A DNA stretch of 64,000 bases from a bacterium (lineage in GTDB: Bacteria > Elusimicrobiota > Elusimicrobia > Elusimicrobiales > UBA9959): NCBI GenBank assembly GCA_021786295.1, contig JAJYNO010000024.1, positions 157,848-221,847 of the forward strand, in the 5' to 3' direction. Positions 1-7,543 of the stretch are shown piece by piece (position 1 is the first letter of the stretch; each line of letters opens with the position of its first letter). The notes beneath the pieces are model-generated. The model was not told where the DNA came from. It saw only the letters and a program-made list of their open reading frames with translations, and did no database searches. A program made the position numbers and the translations under genes.

Positions 1-2
1 AG

Positions 3-707
3 GGCGAGACCTACAGCGCTATGACGATAAAGAAGGCCCCCGTTTCAGAACCCGGCTGGGACGGGCTGGTAAAGCTCGGCTGCCTGCCCGAAGCTGGCCG
101 CAGGCTCTTCGAACGCATAACGGAGCGCGGCGAGAGCCTGCTGGTGACAGGCGGCGCCGCCTCCGGCAAGACCACCACCCTGAGCGCCGCGGCGGGCTCC
201 ATCCCGGCCGGCAGGAGGATAGTGGCAGTGGAGACGGCCCCCGAGCTCAGGCTGGAGCGCCCTTCCTGCCTGAGGCTGGGCGCCTCCTCAGACGAGGAGT
301 TCGCGGGACTCCTGAGGAACGCGGCCAGGTTCCTGCCGGACTACCTGGTGACCGACAGTCTGGACGTCATAGGCGTGCCGGAGATAGTGAAGGCGATGAG
401 GGAGGGGATCCCGGTGCTGGCCTCGTGCCACGCCGACGGGGTGCTGGACGCGCTGAAACGGCTCGAGCTGATGTACCTCTCCGCCAAGACTTTCTTCGGT
501 CTGGACGAGATACGCGCGATGCTGGCCTCCGGCCTCAGGTACGTCAGCCACCAGGAGCGCGGGGGGGACGGCAAGCGCCGGCTTCTGGAACTTTCCCGGA
601 TAGCTGGCTACGAGGACGGCCGCTACGTAATAGAACCGCTCCTGAAGTACAACGGGGAAACAAAAGCCTTCGATCTGACGCCGGCCGGCGGGGAACTGCT
701 CGGCTAA
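3..707 (+). CDS. CpaF/TadA-like secretion ATPase, C-terminal part (cut by the left edge)
   Basis: The frame is open to the left edge. Sequence before the first ATG (position 21) reads GETYSAMTIKKAP, which fits the TIRxF strand just before the ATPase core of CpaF/TadA proteins, so the gene almost certainly starts upstream of the window. A Walker A motif GGAASGKTT is followed by RRIVAVETAPELRL, matching the 'RivtiEd.aEL' region of the family. PDYLVTDS sits where Walker B and the catalytic Glu (usually IVGE) belong, and SCHAD replaces the usual T(I/V)HAN. CpaF-type ATPases power type IVb/Tad pilus assembly or type II-like secretion at the inner membrane. The divergent Walker B suggests an unusual or weakened ATPase. 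No partner pilus genes are visible because the window starts here. Family call good, exact system unknown. Confidence 0.72.
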   Translation, partial: GETYSAMTIKKAPVSEPGWDGLVKLGCLPEAGRRLFERITERGESLLVTGGAASGKTTTLSAAAGSIPAGRRIVAVETAPELRLERPSCLRLGASSDEEFAGLLRNAARFLPDYLVTDSLDVIGVPEIVKAMREGIPVLASCHADGVLDALKRLELMYLSAKTFFGLDEIRAMLASGLRYVSHQERGGDGKRRLLELSRIAGYEDGRYVIEPLLKYNGETKAFDLTPAGGELLG

Positions 708-754
708 CCGGGAACCGGGCCGCGCGCCAGCGGCGCCGCAAGCGGGAAATTTCT

Positions 755-760
755 TATAAT
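755..760 (+). promoter_or_regulatory. -10 box for the DUF481 gene
   Basis: A perfect TATAAT lies 11 bases before the ATG at 772, leaving a predicted leader of only about 4-5 bases and no Shine-Dalgarno. No clear -35 box was seen in the GC-rich upstream sequence. Confidence 0.5.
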
Positions 761-771
761 TGTAGCGCGGC

Positions 772-1665
772 ATGAGGAAACTTTCAGTGATCCTGCTTCT
801 CGCGGTCTCTCCGGCTGCGGCCCAGCTCGCCGGCGGCCAGGCCGCTCCACAGGCCCCCGCGGCGCAGACCGGCCCCGTGCCCGCGCCTCCGGCCGTTTAC
901 GCCTCGCCGGCCGCGCCCCCCGCCGTCTCCACGGCGCAGCCGGCAGCCGCGCCCTTCATTTCCACGGCCCAGCCGGCAGCCGTCCCGGAGGTCTCCATCT
1001 CCACCGCGCCTCCGCCCAGGAAATGGCGGGACTCCGCGCAGCTTTCCTACGTGAAGACCTCCGGCAACACCCGCGTCTCCACTCTCGCGGCCAAGAACAC
1101 CTACAACTACGACTGGTCCAAGGCTTCGCTCGAACTGGAGGCCTCCGGGCTTGGCACGCAGAGCGCCGGAGTCGTAACGGCGGAGCAGTACGACTCCCAC
1201 GAGAAGGTCAGCCGCAAGCTTTCCGGGAACGACTACGCCTTCGAGAAGGGCACCTGGAGCAAGGACCGTTTTTCCGGCGTGAGGGACCATTACGAGCTGG
1301 CTCTCGGCCTCGGGCGCGACCTGCTGCACGGCGCCATCAACAAGTTGTTCACCGAGTTGGGCGGCGGCTGGGTGATAGAGAACCGCATCAATTCCCCGGA
1401 CCAGTCCTACGGCTCCTATCGCGCCTACGCCAGGTATACGCACGATTTCTCTCCTACGGCCAGTTTCTCGCAGGACCTGGAATACCTCGGCAGTTTCCAG
1501 AGCGCCTCGGACTACCGCATGAACGCCGACACCGCGCTGGTCACCACGATAAACTCCCATTTCTCCTTCAAAGCCTCCTACGTCTGGAAATACGTGAACA
1601 GCCCGGCGGACGGCTTCGGCAGGACCGACGCCACCACCTCGATGGCGCTGATCTTCAACTACTAG
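772..1665 (+). CDS. DUF481-type outer membrane beta-barrel protein
   Basis: The first 17 or so residues form a signal peptide (MRKLSVILLLAVSPAAAQ). A Pro/Ala-rich linker to about residue 80 carries repeated STAQPAA blocks. From about residue 85 the chain alternates polar and aromatic residues like a barrel, with the SGNTR motif typical of the DUF481 (YdiY) family, and it ends with the hydrophobic Phe-Asn-Tyr expected of an outer-membrane protein. The family is thought to form small barrels, often salt- or stress-responsive, of unclear function. The gene stands alone with its own -10 box; the next gene has a separate promoter-like sequence. The long Pro/Ala linker before the barrel is unusual and may sit in the periplasm. 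Confidence 0.7.
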   Translation: MRKLSVILLLAVSPAAAQLAGGQAAPQAPAAQTGPVPAPPAVYASPAAPPAVSTAQPAAAPFISTAQPAAVPEVSISTAPPPRKWRDSAQLSYVKTSGNTRVSTLAAKNTYNYDWSKASLELEASGLGTQSAGVVTAEQYDSHEKVSRKLSGNDYAFEKGTWSKDRFSGVRDHYELALGLGRDLLHGAINKLFTELGGGWVIENRINSPDQSYGSYRAYARYTHDFSPTASFSQDLEYLGSFQSASDYRMNADTALVTTINSHFSFKASYVWKYVNSPADGFGRTDATTSMALIFNY

Positions 1666-1691
1666 GCTGGCGGGGCTTCCGCGCATAAAGT

Positions 1692-1697
1692 TAGAAT
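1692..1697 (+). promoter_or_regulatory. Possible -10 box for the surE operon
   Basis: TTAGAAT/TAGAAT lies 36 bases before the surE start. No convincing -35 box was found; weak call. Confidence 0.3.
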
Positions 1698-1733
1698 GTA
1701 GGTGGCGCGCAGGCTGGCGCCCGGGACCATATT

Positions 1734-2492
1734 ATGGAAATACTGCTGACCAACGACGACGGGATCTACGCGGAGGGCATCTACCGGCTTGCCTGCGCCC
1801 TCAGAAAAGCCGGCAACGTGACCGTGGTCGCGCCGGACACGCAGCGCAGCGCGGTGGGGCACGCCATAACGCTCACCGACCCGCTGCGCGTCACCAGGGC
1901 CTGCCGCGACGGCAAATTCTTCGGCTACGCGGCCAGCGGCACTCCGGCCGACTGCGTGAAGCTGGGGATAAAGGCGATAATGAAAAAGCGGCCGGACCTG
2001 GTGGTGTCGGGCATAAACCTGGGCGGCAACCAGGCCTACAACATACTCTATTCCGGCACCGTCTCGGGCGCCACGGAAGGGGCGCTGCTGGGCATCCCTT
2101 CCATGGCGGTCTCGCTGGACACCTTCGTCAAACCCGACTTCCGCCCGGCGGCGGCCTTCGCCCTGAAGCTGGCCGGCCGCGTAAAGAGGAAGGGGCTGCC
2201 CGCCGGGACGCTGCTGAACGTCAACCTGCCGAACCTGCCGGCCGGAAAGCTCAGGGGGGTGCGCGTCACCACGCAGAGCCGCACCAGCTTCAACGACTGG
2301 TTCGACAAACGCACGGACCCGCACGGCAACACCTATTACTGGATGACCGGGGACTACAAGCCGAAGGACCCCGACGAGGCCAGCGACCTGAACGCGCTGC
2401 GGGCAGGATACGTCTCCGTGACGCCCATACAGTTCGACCTGACGGACTACAAGTTCATAACCGAGCTGCAGAACTGGGACATAAAGCTCTGA
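1734..2492 (+). CDS. surE: 5'/3'-nucleotidase SurE
   Basis: SurE removes phosphate from nucleoside monophosphates and is linked to stationary-phase survival. The N-terminus MEILLTNDDGIYAEG holds the DD metal-binding pair. VVSGINLGGN and YSGTVSGATEGALLGIPS are the other family signatures. The 252-residue length is normal. It opens a tightly spaced run: surE, a GspG-like protein, a CoA-binding protein, pcm and an alpha/beta hydrolase. A surE-pcm neighbourhood is also known in enterobacteria, which supports both calls and suggests a repair or survival operon. The ATG at 1734 starts the conserved first strand directly. Confidence 0.96.
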   Translation: MEILLTNDDGIYAEGIYRLACALRKAGNVTVVAPDTQRSAVGHAITLTDPLRVTRACRDGKFFGYAASGTPADCVKLGIKAIMKKRPDLVVSGINLGGNQAYNILYSGTVSGATEGALLGIPSMAVSLDTFVKPDFRPAAAFALKLAGRVKRKGLPAGTLLNVNLPNLPAGKLRGVRVTTQSRTSFNDWFDKRTDPHGNTYYWMTGDYKPKDPDEASDLNALRAGYVSVTPIQFDLTDYKFITELQNWDIKL

Positions 2493-2511
2493 TCCCCCGA
2501 AGGAGGAAACG

Positions 2512-3162
2512 ATGCTGAAGATGCTGACGATAACGCTGCTTCTGTGCGCAGGAGCCGCGCGCGCGCAGATACTGCCGGCGCCGGGCGAACTGCCGCCCGC
2601 AGTCTCCACTGCCCCGGCAGCGCCGCAGAACCCGGGGCCGGCCCCGGCGGTCCTGGACGAGACGGTCAAGTATCTCTCCATCCTGGAGGAGCGCAGGGCC
2701 GAGGTGCCGCCGGAGAAGTGGAGCGCCCTTCAGCCGGAACTGCAGGCCCTTACCGCAAAGGTGAAGGACGCGCTGGGCGAGAAGATAGTGGCCGAGATAG
2801 CCGCGCGTGACAAGGCCGAGGAGGACAGGCGGCTCTCGCGCGAGGCTGTGGGCCTGCTGCAGTCCTTCCGGGCCTCGCTGCAGATCTATTACAGCGAGAC
2901 CGGCGGCAGGTATCCGAAGACCCCGGCCGACCTGGCTCCGGGCATCATCCAGGCCGTGCCGGTGGTCCACCTGCCGGACCACGCCCCTACGGACAGGATA
3001 GTGCTGGTCAAGTCCCGCAAATACGACAAGAATTTTGAAAAGGCCGTGAAGGACACCGGCGGCTGGCTCTATTTCGCGGACCCGTCCTCCTCCAACTACG
3101 GGCTGCTGCTGCTGGACTGCTCCCATGCCGCCCCCGACGGCACCAAGTTCGACGCGTACTGA
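2512..3162 (+). CDS. Secreted protein with a pseudopilin (GspG-like) C-terminal domain
   Basis: An AGGAGG lies just before the ATG. Residues 1-19 are a signal peptide ending ARAQ rather than a prepilin leader with N-methyl-Phe. A Pro/Ala stretch follows, then a charged helical segment (about 45-105). From about residue 120, YYSETGGRYPKTPADLAPG and later GGWLYF...NYG match the C-terminal globular domain of type II pseudopilins such as GspG. It therefore looks like a pilin head on a soluble or periplasmic helical stalk. Function is unknown; the surE/pcm operon gives no direct clue. Signal peptide and pilin-like motif are clear; the role is not. Confidence 0.6.
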   Translation: MLKMLTITLLLCAGAARAQILPAPGELPPAVSTAPAAPQNPGPAPAVLDETVKYLSILEERRAEVPPEKWSALQPELQALTAKVKDALGEKIVAEIAARDKAEEDRRLSREAVGLLQSFRASLQIYYSETGGRYPKTPADLAPGIIQAVPVVHLPDHAPTDRIVLVKSRKYDKNFEKAVKDTGGWLYFADPSSSNYGLLLLDCSHAAPDGTKFDAY

Positions 3163-3192
3163 GCCGGGACCGGCCCTTACGGAGAGAATGAC

Positions 3193-3564
3193 ATGAACCC
3201 GAAAGAATACAAACTGATAGCCGTGGTCGGCGTGTCCGAGGACGCGTCCAAGTACGGGCACAGGATCTTCCGCGACCTGCTCAACGCCGGCTATCCGGTG
3301 CGCGGCGTGAACCCGAAGGGCGGCTTCGTGCTCGGCAGCCAGATCTACGGCAGCGTCTCCGAGCTGGAGAAAAAGCCTGACCTGGTTATAACCGTGGTCC
3401 CGCCGCAGGCGACGGAGAAGATAGTGGAGGAATGCAACCGGCTCGGCATAAAACATATCTGGATGCAGCCCGGCTCCGAATCGCAGAAGGCCGTGGACAA
3501 GGCCAGGGAGTACGGCATAAGGACCACGCTGGCCTGCTTCATGGTGCAGAAGGGGGTCTGGTAG
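3193..3564 (+). CDS. CoA-binding domain protein (YccU-like)
   Basis: This 123-residue single-domain protein has the Rossmann fold of the CoA-binding family (as in succinyl-CoA synthetase alpha). IAVVGVSEDASKYGHRIF is the nucleotide-binding loop, VRGVNPKG follows strand 2, and IWMQPGSES and CFMV lie near the end. Family members bind CoA, but their physiological role is poorly known. It ends four bases before the GTG of pcm and is surely co-transcribed with it. Confidence 0.85.
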   Translation: MNPKEYKLIAVVGVSEDASKYGHRIFRDLLNAGYPVRGVNPKGGFVLGSQIYGSVSELEKKPDLVITVVPPQATEKIVEECNRLGIKHIWMQPGSESQKAVDKAREYGIRTTLACFMVQKGVW

Positions 3565-3567
3565 GCC

Positions 3568-4239
3568 GTGTACCCGGAGATACTCGGCAAAAAATACGGC
3601 GATTACCTGGCCTTCATACGCCGCGCGATGATAAAGGAGCAGATAGAGGCGCGCGGCGTAGGCGACCCGCGGGTGCTGGCGGCCATGGACAAGGTCTGGC
3701 GCCACAGCTTCGTGCCGGAAGACCTGGTGACGCGCGCCTACGAGGATTATCCGCTGCCTATAGGCCGGGGCCAGCAGATCCCTCAGGCGTACATGGTGGC
3801 GCTGACGTGCGGGATGCTGGAGTTGAAAGGGACCGAGAGGGTGCTGGAGATAGGCACCGGCTCCGGCTACCAGACGGCGGTACTGGCCGAGCTGGCGGCC
3901 GAGGTCTTCACGGTGGAGATCTTCCCGGACCTGGCCGGCGAGGCCAGAGCGAGGCTGGAGAGGCTGGGCTATGCCGGCGTTGGCTGCAGGACAGGCGACG
4001 GCGCGCAGGGGTGGCCGGAGGAAGGTCCTTTCGACGCGATAATAGCGACTTGCGCGGCCCCGGGGATACCGCCGGCGCTCAAAGCCCAGTTGGCCCCCGG
4101 CGGCCGGCTGCTGTTCCCGGCCGGGGGAACGGGACAGAAGCTGCTGCTGCTTCGCAGGACCGGCTCCGGCTTCGAGGAAAAGACGGGACCCGCGGTCAGT
4201 TTCGCCCGGATGCTGGGCGGGGACGGCGCGGGTTCCTGA
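3568..4239 (+). CDS. pcm: Protein-L-isoaspartate O-methyltransferase
   Basis: Pcm uses S-adenosylmethionine to methylate isoaspartyl residues in aged proteins. The chain has the family-specific LPIGRGQQIPQAYMVA segment near residue 67 and the SAM-binding motif VLEIGTGSGYQTAVLAEL. FDAIIATCAAPGIPPAL is the later conserved strand. Length (223 residues) is typical. It starts with GTG three bases after the preceding stop, the usual coupling in this operon. Pairing with surE in the same operon is a known arrangement and supports a damage-repair theme. Confidence 0.94.
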   Translation: MYPEILGKKYGDYLAFIRRAMIKEQIEARGVGDPRVLAAMDKVWRHSFVPEDLVTRAYEDYPLPIGRGQQIPQAYMVALTCGMLELKGTERVLEIGTGSGYQTAVLAELAAEVFTVEIFPDLAGEARARLERLGYAGVGCRTGDGAQGWPEEGPFDAIIATCAAPGIPPALKAQLAPGGRLLFPAGGTGQKLLLLRRTGSGFEEKTGPAVSFARMLGGDGAGS

Positions 4240-4258
4240 GGCGGTCTGAACGGGGGGG

Positions 4259-5116
4259 ATGAACACGCTCGCTTTCAAGATAGGCTGGCGCCTGGCGCTG
4301 TACCCGGCGCTCCTTTGCGCCGCGCTGTCGTTCGCCATGTTCTGGACCTACGCGCACCCGCGGCGTTTTACCGGGGAACACGTACCTTCGGACTTCGGCC
4401 TGAAGGCGGAGGCCTTGAAACTGAAGACCTCCGACGGCGTGACGCTGGACGCCTGGTTCATTCCCAACGCCGCCAGCAGAAAGGCCGTGATAGTCTGCCA
4501 CGGCTACCCGATGGACAAGAGCGACGTGCTGGGCAACACCGCCTTCCTGGCGCGCCGCTTCAATCTGCTCTATTTCGATTTCAGGGGGACAGGCCGCAGC
4601 GGCGGCTTCTTCTCCACCGGCGGGGCCAAGGAAGTGCTGGACCTGGACGCGGCGGCGGCTTTCCTGCGGGGACGCGGCTTCAGGGAGATAGGGGTCTTCG
4701 GCTTCTCTATGGGCGGCGGCACGGCGCTCCTCTCGCGCAATCCCGCCATAAAGGCCCGCGCGCTGGAGGCGCCGTTCGCCGACCTCTCCGGCGAACTGGA
4801 CCATATCTTCGCCTTCCTGGGGCCGCTGCGGCGGCCGCTGGTCGGGCTGATGAAGTTCTGGGCCCGCCTGCTGGCCGGGGTGGACATAAACTCCGTGAGC
4901 CCGGTTAAGAACACGGAAGCCTTCGGCGCCCCGCTGCTGCTGATACACGGCGACGAGGACACTACCGTGCCGCTCTCCAATTCGCTGACCATCAAGGCCG
5001 CCGACCCGGCCGCCGAGCTTTGGGTGGTTAAAGGCGCCGGCCACGGCGAATGCCACTACAAGGCCCTTTCGGAGTACGAAAGGAGGATTTCCGGCTTTTT
5101 CGCCGCCAGCCTTTAG
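4259..5116 (+). CDS. Membrane-anchored alpha/beta hydrolase
   Basis: One N-terminal membrane segment (about residues 8-30) is followed by an alpha/beta-hydrolase fold. The oxyanion segment VIVCHGYPMDKSD, the nucleophile elbow GFSMGGG (Ser150), the acid in LLIHGDEDTTVP and the His in KGAGHGE form a complete catalytic triad. This resembles BEM46/YfhR-type serine hydrolases, whose substrates are unknown. It is the last gene of the surE operon, 19 bases after pcm, and the active site probably faces the periplasm. A substrate cannot be assigned. Confidence 0.8.
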   Translation: MNTLAFKIGWRLALYPALLCAALSFAMFWTYAHPRRFTGEHVPSDFGLKAEALKLKTSDGVTLDAWFIPNAASRKAVIVCHGYPMDKSDVLGNTAFLARRFNLLYFDFRGTGRSGGFFSTGGAKEVLDLDAAAAFLRGRGFREIGVFGFSMGGGTALLSRNPAIKARALEAPFADLSGELDHIFAFLGPLRRPLVGLMKFWARLLAGVDINSVSPVKNTEAFGAPLLLIHGDEDTTVPLSNSLTIKAADPAAELWVVKGAGHGECHYKALSEYERRISGFFAASL

Positions 5117-5129
5117 CCCGATGTGACTG

Positions 5130-5217
5130 TTGATACATGTAACCGCTGCGCTATGGTAAATCGGACCAGGATAGTATAAAATATGCGGAACGTTTTGACG
5201 CGCGGTTCTTAGGGAGG
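5130..5217 (+). promoter_or_regulatory. Promoter and ribosome site of the barrel gene at 5221
   Basis: Candidate elements are TTGATA (5130-5135) with TATGGT sixteen bases on, and a second -10-like TATAAA at 5175-5180. A strong AGGGAGG (5211-5217) lies three bases before the ATG. Confidence 0.45.
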
Positions 5218-5220
5218 CAT

Positions 5221-6792
5221 ATGAAGAAGCTACTTATAGCCGTTATCCTGGCGGCGGCGCCGGGAGCGCTGCAGGCCGAACAGTGGCAGGTGCTGGGCAC
5301 CAGGCCCATGGGCATGGGCGGCGCTTTCGTGGCGGTGGCCCAGGGCCCCGCGGCCCAGTACTGGAACCCGGGCGGCCTGGTTAAGAGCAGCGACAACGTC
5401 TCCGGCATGGACCTGCACGCCGCGGTCAACGCCGAGTTCACCGGCGGCATAATAAAGAACGCCAGCCAGATAGGCGACCTGGCTACGCAACTGACCGCCA
5501 TTCAGGACGCGCAGAAAACCGGCGGGGCCATAACTCCGCAGCAGGCCGGCGACTTCGTGAAGACGATGTCGCTCCTCGCGGACATGAACAAGCCCGGCAA
5601 GGGCGCGCTGGTGGAGGCCGACGGCGGAGTGAACTTCAAGTTCTCCAAGGTCGCCCTCTCGGTGAACAACTTCACCGCCGTGGGCGTGAACCCGTTCATA
5701 GATACGCAAAATCTGAACCTTGGCAACGGTGGCACCAGTTCCACCAGCATCAGCTTCAGCGCAAATACCAACGGCAAGGCCACTCCTACTGATAGTGCCT
5801 ACGCGACGGCTGCAAATTCGCTCACTACAGCCATGGACACTCTCAATCCATCCAACAACCTCGCCACGTTGCTCTGCGGTACCGGGGGCTGCGGCATTGG
5901 GATTGCGACCAACGCCGACCTGGCCAATGCCTTGGCCAACTACGCACAACAGAACTCCATCCCCGTCAGCCAGATAACCGATGCCGCGGCCGTTATCACG
6001 CAATACGCCGGCAGCGCGGCGCCCGTGGTGGACGGCGCTCTTTCCGGCGGCAGTTACACCAACAACACCTCCAAACTGACGCTGGACGCGGCCTCTTTCA
6101 CCGAGATAGCCGCGGGCTACGCCTGGACGGCGGACAAGTGGCTCTCGGGCCTGTCCATAGGCGGCAACCTCAAGGCCGTCAACGGCCGCATGGCCACCAC
6201 CACCTTCCAGTTCATGAACAACTCCAACACCGGCGACGCGTTCAAGAACGTGCTCAAGGATTCCAAGTCCACCTGGGCCCCGGCCGTGGACGTGGGCGCT
6301 CTGTGGGACGTGAACCGGAAATATCCCAAGCTGCCGCTGCATCCGAGGCTCGGCCTGGTGGTGCGCAACGTCAACAGCCCCAAGTTCGACATGCCCGACG
6401 CTCCCGGCGATCCAGGAGGCAAATACAAGCTGGACCGGCAGGCGCGCATAGGCCTTGCGCTCAACCCCGCGCACTTCTGGACCATAGCGGCGGACATGGA
6501 CCTCACCAAGAACAAGACGGAGGTGAGCGGCTACAACTCCCGCCAGCTCGCGCTGGGCACGGAGATAAACATCATCAACCGCAGGGCCTTCAATATCCCG
6601 CTGCGCGCGGGGATCATGAAGAACCTGGCTGACTCCAGTTCCAAGCTGGCCTATACCGCCGGCACGGGTCTGAACCTGCTGTACATGCACTTCGACGTAT
6701 CGGGCGTGGTCAGCAGCCAGAAGACCACGCTGGACAACAGCAGCATCCCGACCAAGGTCGGCGTTTCCGCCAGCTTCGGCCTGCTGTTCTAG
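5221..6792 (+). CDS. TraF/PorV-like outer membrane barrel protein
   Basis: A signal peptide (about 20 residues, ending LQA) is followed by RPMGMGGAFVAVAQGPAAQYWNPGGL. This is the hallmark N-terminus of the TraF_2/PorV/FadL-like outer-membrane group, where the chain plugs or lines the barrel. The middle (about residues 165-275) is rich in Asn, Thr, Ser and Ala and looks like a long surface loop. The C-terminal third alternates as beta strands and ends in SFGLLF, a typical outer-membrane C-terminus. It is monocistronic: its own promoter, a strong ribosome site and an intrinsic terminator frame it. Cargo is unknown; transport of hydrophobic solutes or secretion support are both possible. Confidence 0.7.
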   Translation: MKKLLIAVILAAAPGALQAEQWQVLGTRPMGMGGAFVAVAQGPAAQYWNPGGLVKSSDNVSGMDLHAAVNAEFTGGIIKNASQIGDLATQLTAIQDAQKTGGAITPQQAGDFVKTMSLLADMNKPGKGALVEADGGVNFKFSKVALSVNNFTAVGVNPFIDTQNLNLGNGGTSSTSISFSANTNGKATPTDSAYATAANSLTTAMDTLNPSNNLATLLCGTGGCGIGIATNADLANALANYAQQNSIPVSQITDAAAVITQYAGSAAPVVDGALSGGSYTNNTSKLTLDAASFTEIAAGYAWTADKWLSGLSIGGNLKAVNGRMATTTFQFMNNSNTGDAFKNVLKDSKSTWAPAVDVGALWDVNRKYPKLPLHPRLGLVVRNVNSPKFDMPDAPGDPGGKYKLDRQARIGLALNPAHFWTIAADMDLTKNKTEVSGYNSRQLALGTEINIINRRAFNIPLRAGIMKNLADSSSKLAYTAGTGLNLLYMHFDVSGVVSSQKTTLDNSSIPTKVGVSASFGLLF

Positions 6793-6812
6793 CCGGGGCC
6801 GCCGTCCCTGGG

Positions 6813-6848
6813 AAGTCCCCGCCGCGCGGCGGGGACTTTTTTTTCTTT
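6813..6848 (+). terminator. Rho-independent terminator
   Basis: An 11-bp perfect stem (AAGTCCCCGCC paired with GGCGGGGACTT, loop GCGC) runs straight into a T-rich tract of about 11 of 12 bases. It ends the barrel gene just before the response-regulator promoter. Confidence 0.92.
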
Positions 6849-6850
6849 GG

Positions 6851-6856
6851 TATAAT
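6851..6856 (+). promoter_or_regulatory. -10 box for the two-component operon
   Basis: A perfect TATAAT lies 12 bases before the response-regulator ATG, predicting a leader of about 5 bases. The -35 region would fall in the T-tract of the preceding terminator. Confidence 0.55.
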
Positions 6857-6868
6857 CAGAGCGGGCCT

Positions 6869-7543
6869 ATGCGAGTTCTCATAATCGAAGACGACAGGAA
6901 GATCTCCTCGTTCATAGCCGACGGCCTGAAGCAGGCGGGGTTCGCGGCGGACAGGGCTTTCGACGGCGAGAGCGGCCTGGCCGCGGCCCTGGCCGCCCCC
7001 TATTCCGCGGTGGTCCTGGACCTGATGCTCCCAAGGCTGGACGGCTTCGCCGTGGTGGAGCGTCTCAGGGCGGCCGGCGCGGCCACGCCGGTAATAATGC
7101 TGAGCGCCAGGAACTCGGTGGACGACCGCGTGCGCGGCCTGCGCTCCGGGGGGGACGACTACCTCACCAAGCCCTTCTCCTTCTCGGAACTGCTGGCCAG
7201 GGTGGAAGCGCTCATCCGGCGCTCCTCGCGCCAGACGGAGAACGCCAGCCTGGAGTGCGGCAGCGTGCGCATGGACCTGCTGACGCGGGAAGTGCGGCGC
7301 GAGGGCAGGAAGCTGGACCTGCAGCCCAAGGAGTTCTCGCTGCTGGAATACCTGCTGCGCAACTCCGGGCGCCCGGTCTCTAAGACTATGATCCTCGAGA
7401 ACATCTGGGGCTACGATTTCGACCCGCAGACCAACGTGGTGGACGTGCTGGTCTGCCGCCTGCGCGACAAGCTGGACAAACCATTCAAGGATGGCCTGCT
7501 GCAGACCATACGCGGCGTGGGATATGTTCTCAAAAAGCCTTGA
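6869..7543 (+). CDS. OmpR-family response regulator
   Basis: The receiver domain (residues 1-115) has the acidic pocket (EDD, residues 7-9), the phospho-acceptor Asp51 in VVLDLMLP and the conserved Lys in YLTKPF. The winged-helix DNA-binding domain (about 130-224) carries LQPKEFSLLEYLLRN, TNVVDVLVCRLRDKLD and the closing IRGVGYVL. This is the CusR/QseB/PmrA type. It overlaps the downstream kinase gene, so they form one unit. The kinase, the PepSY gene two positions on and the TTAC-N6-GTAA palindrome in front of that gene suggest control of envelope or metal stress. Target assignment is inference. Confidence 0.93.
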   Translation: MRVLIIEDDRKISSFIADGLKQAGFAADRAFDGESGLAAALAAPYSAVVLDLMLPRLDGFAVVERLRAAGAATPVIMLSARNSVDDRVRGLRSGGDDYLTKPFSFSELLARVEALIRRSSRQTENASLECGSVRMDLLTREVRREGRKLDLQPKEFSLLEYLLRNSGRPVSKTMILENIWGYDFDPQTNVVDVLVCRLRDKLDKPFKDGLLQTIRGVGYVLKKP

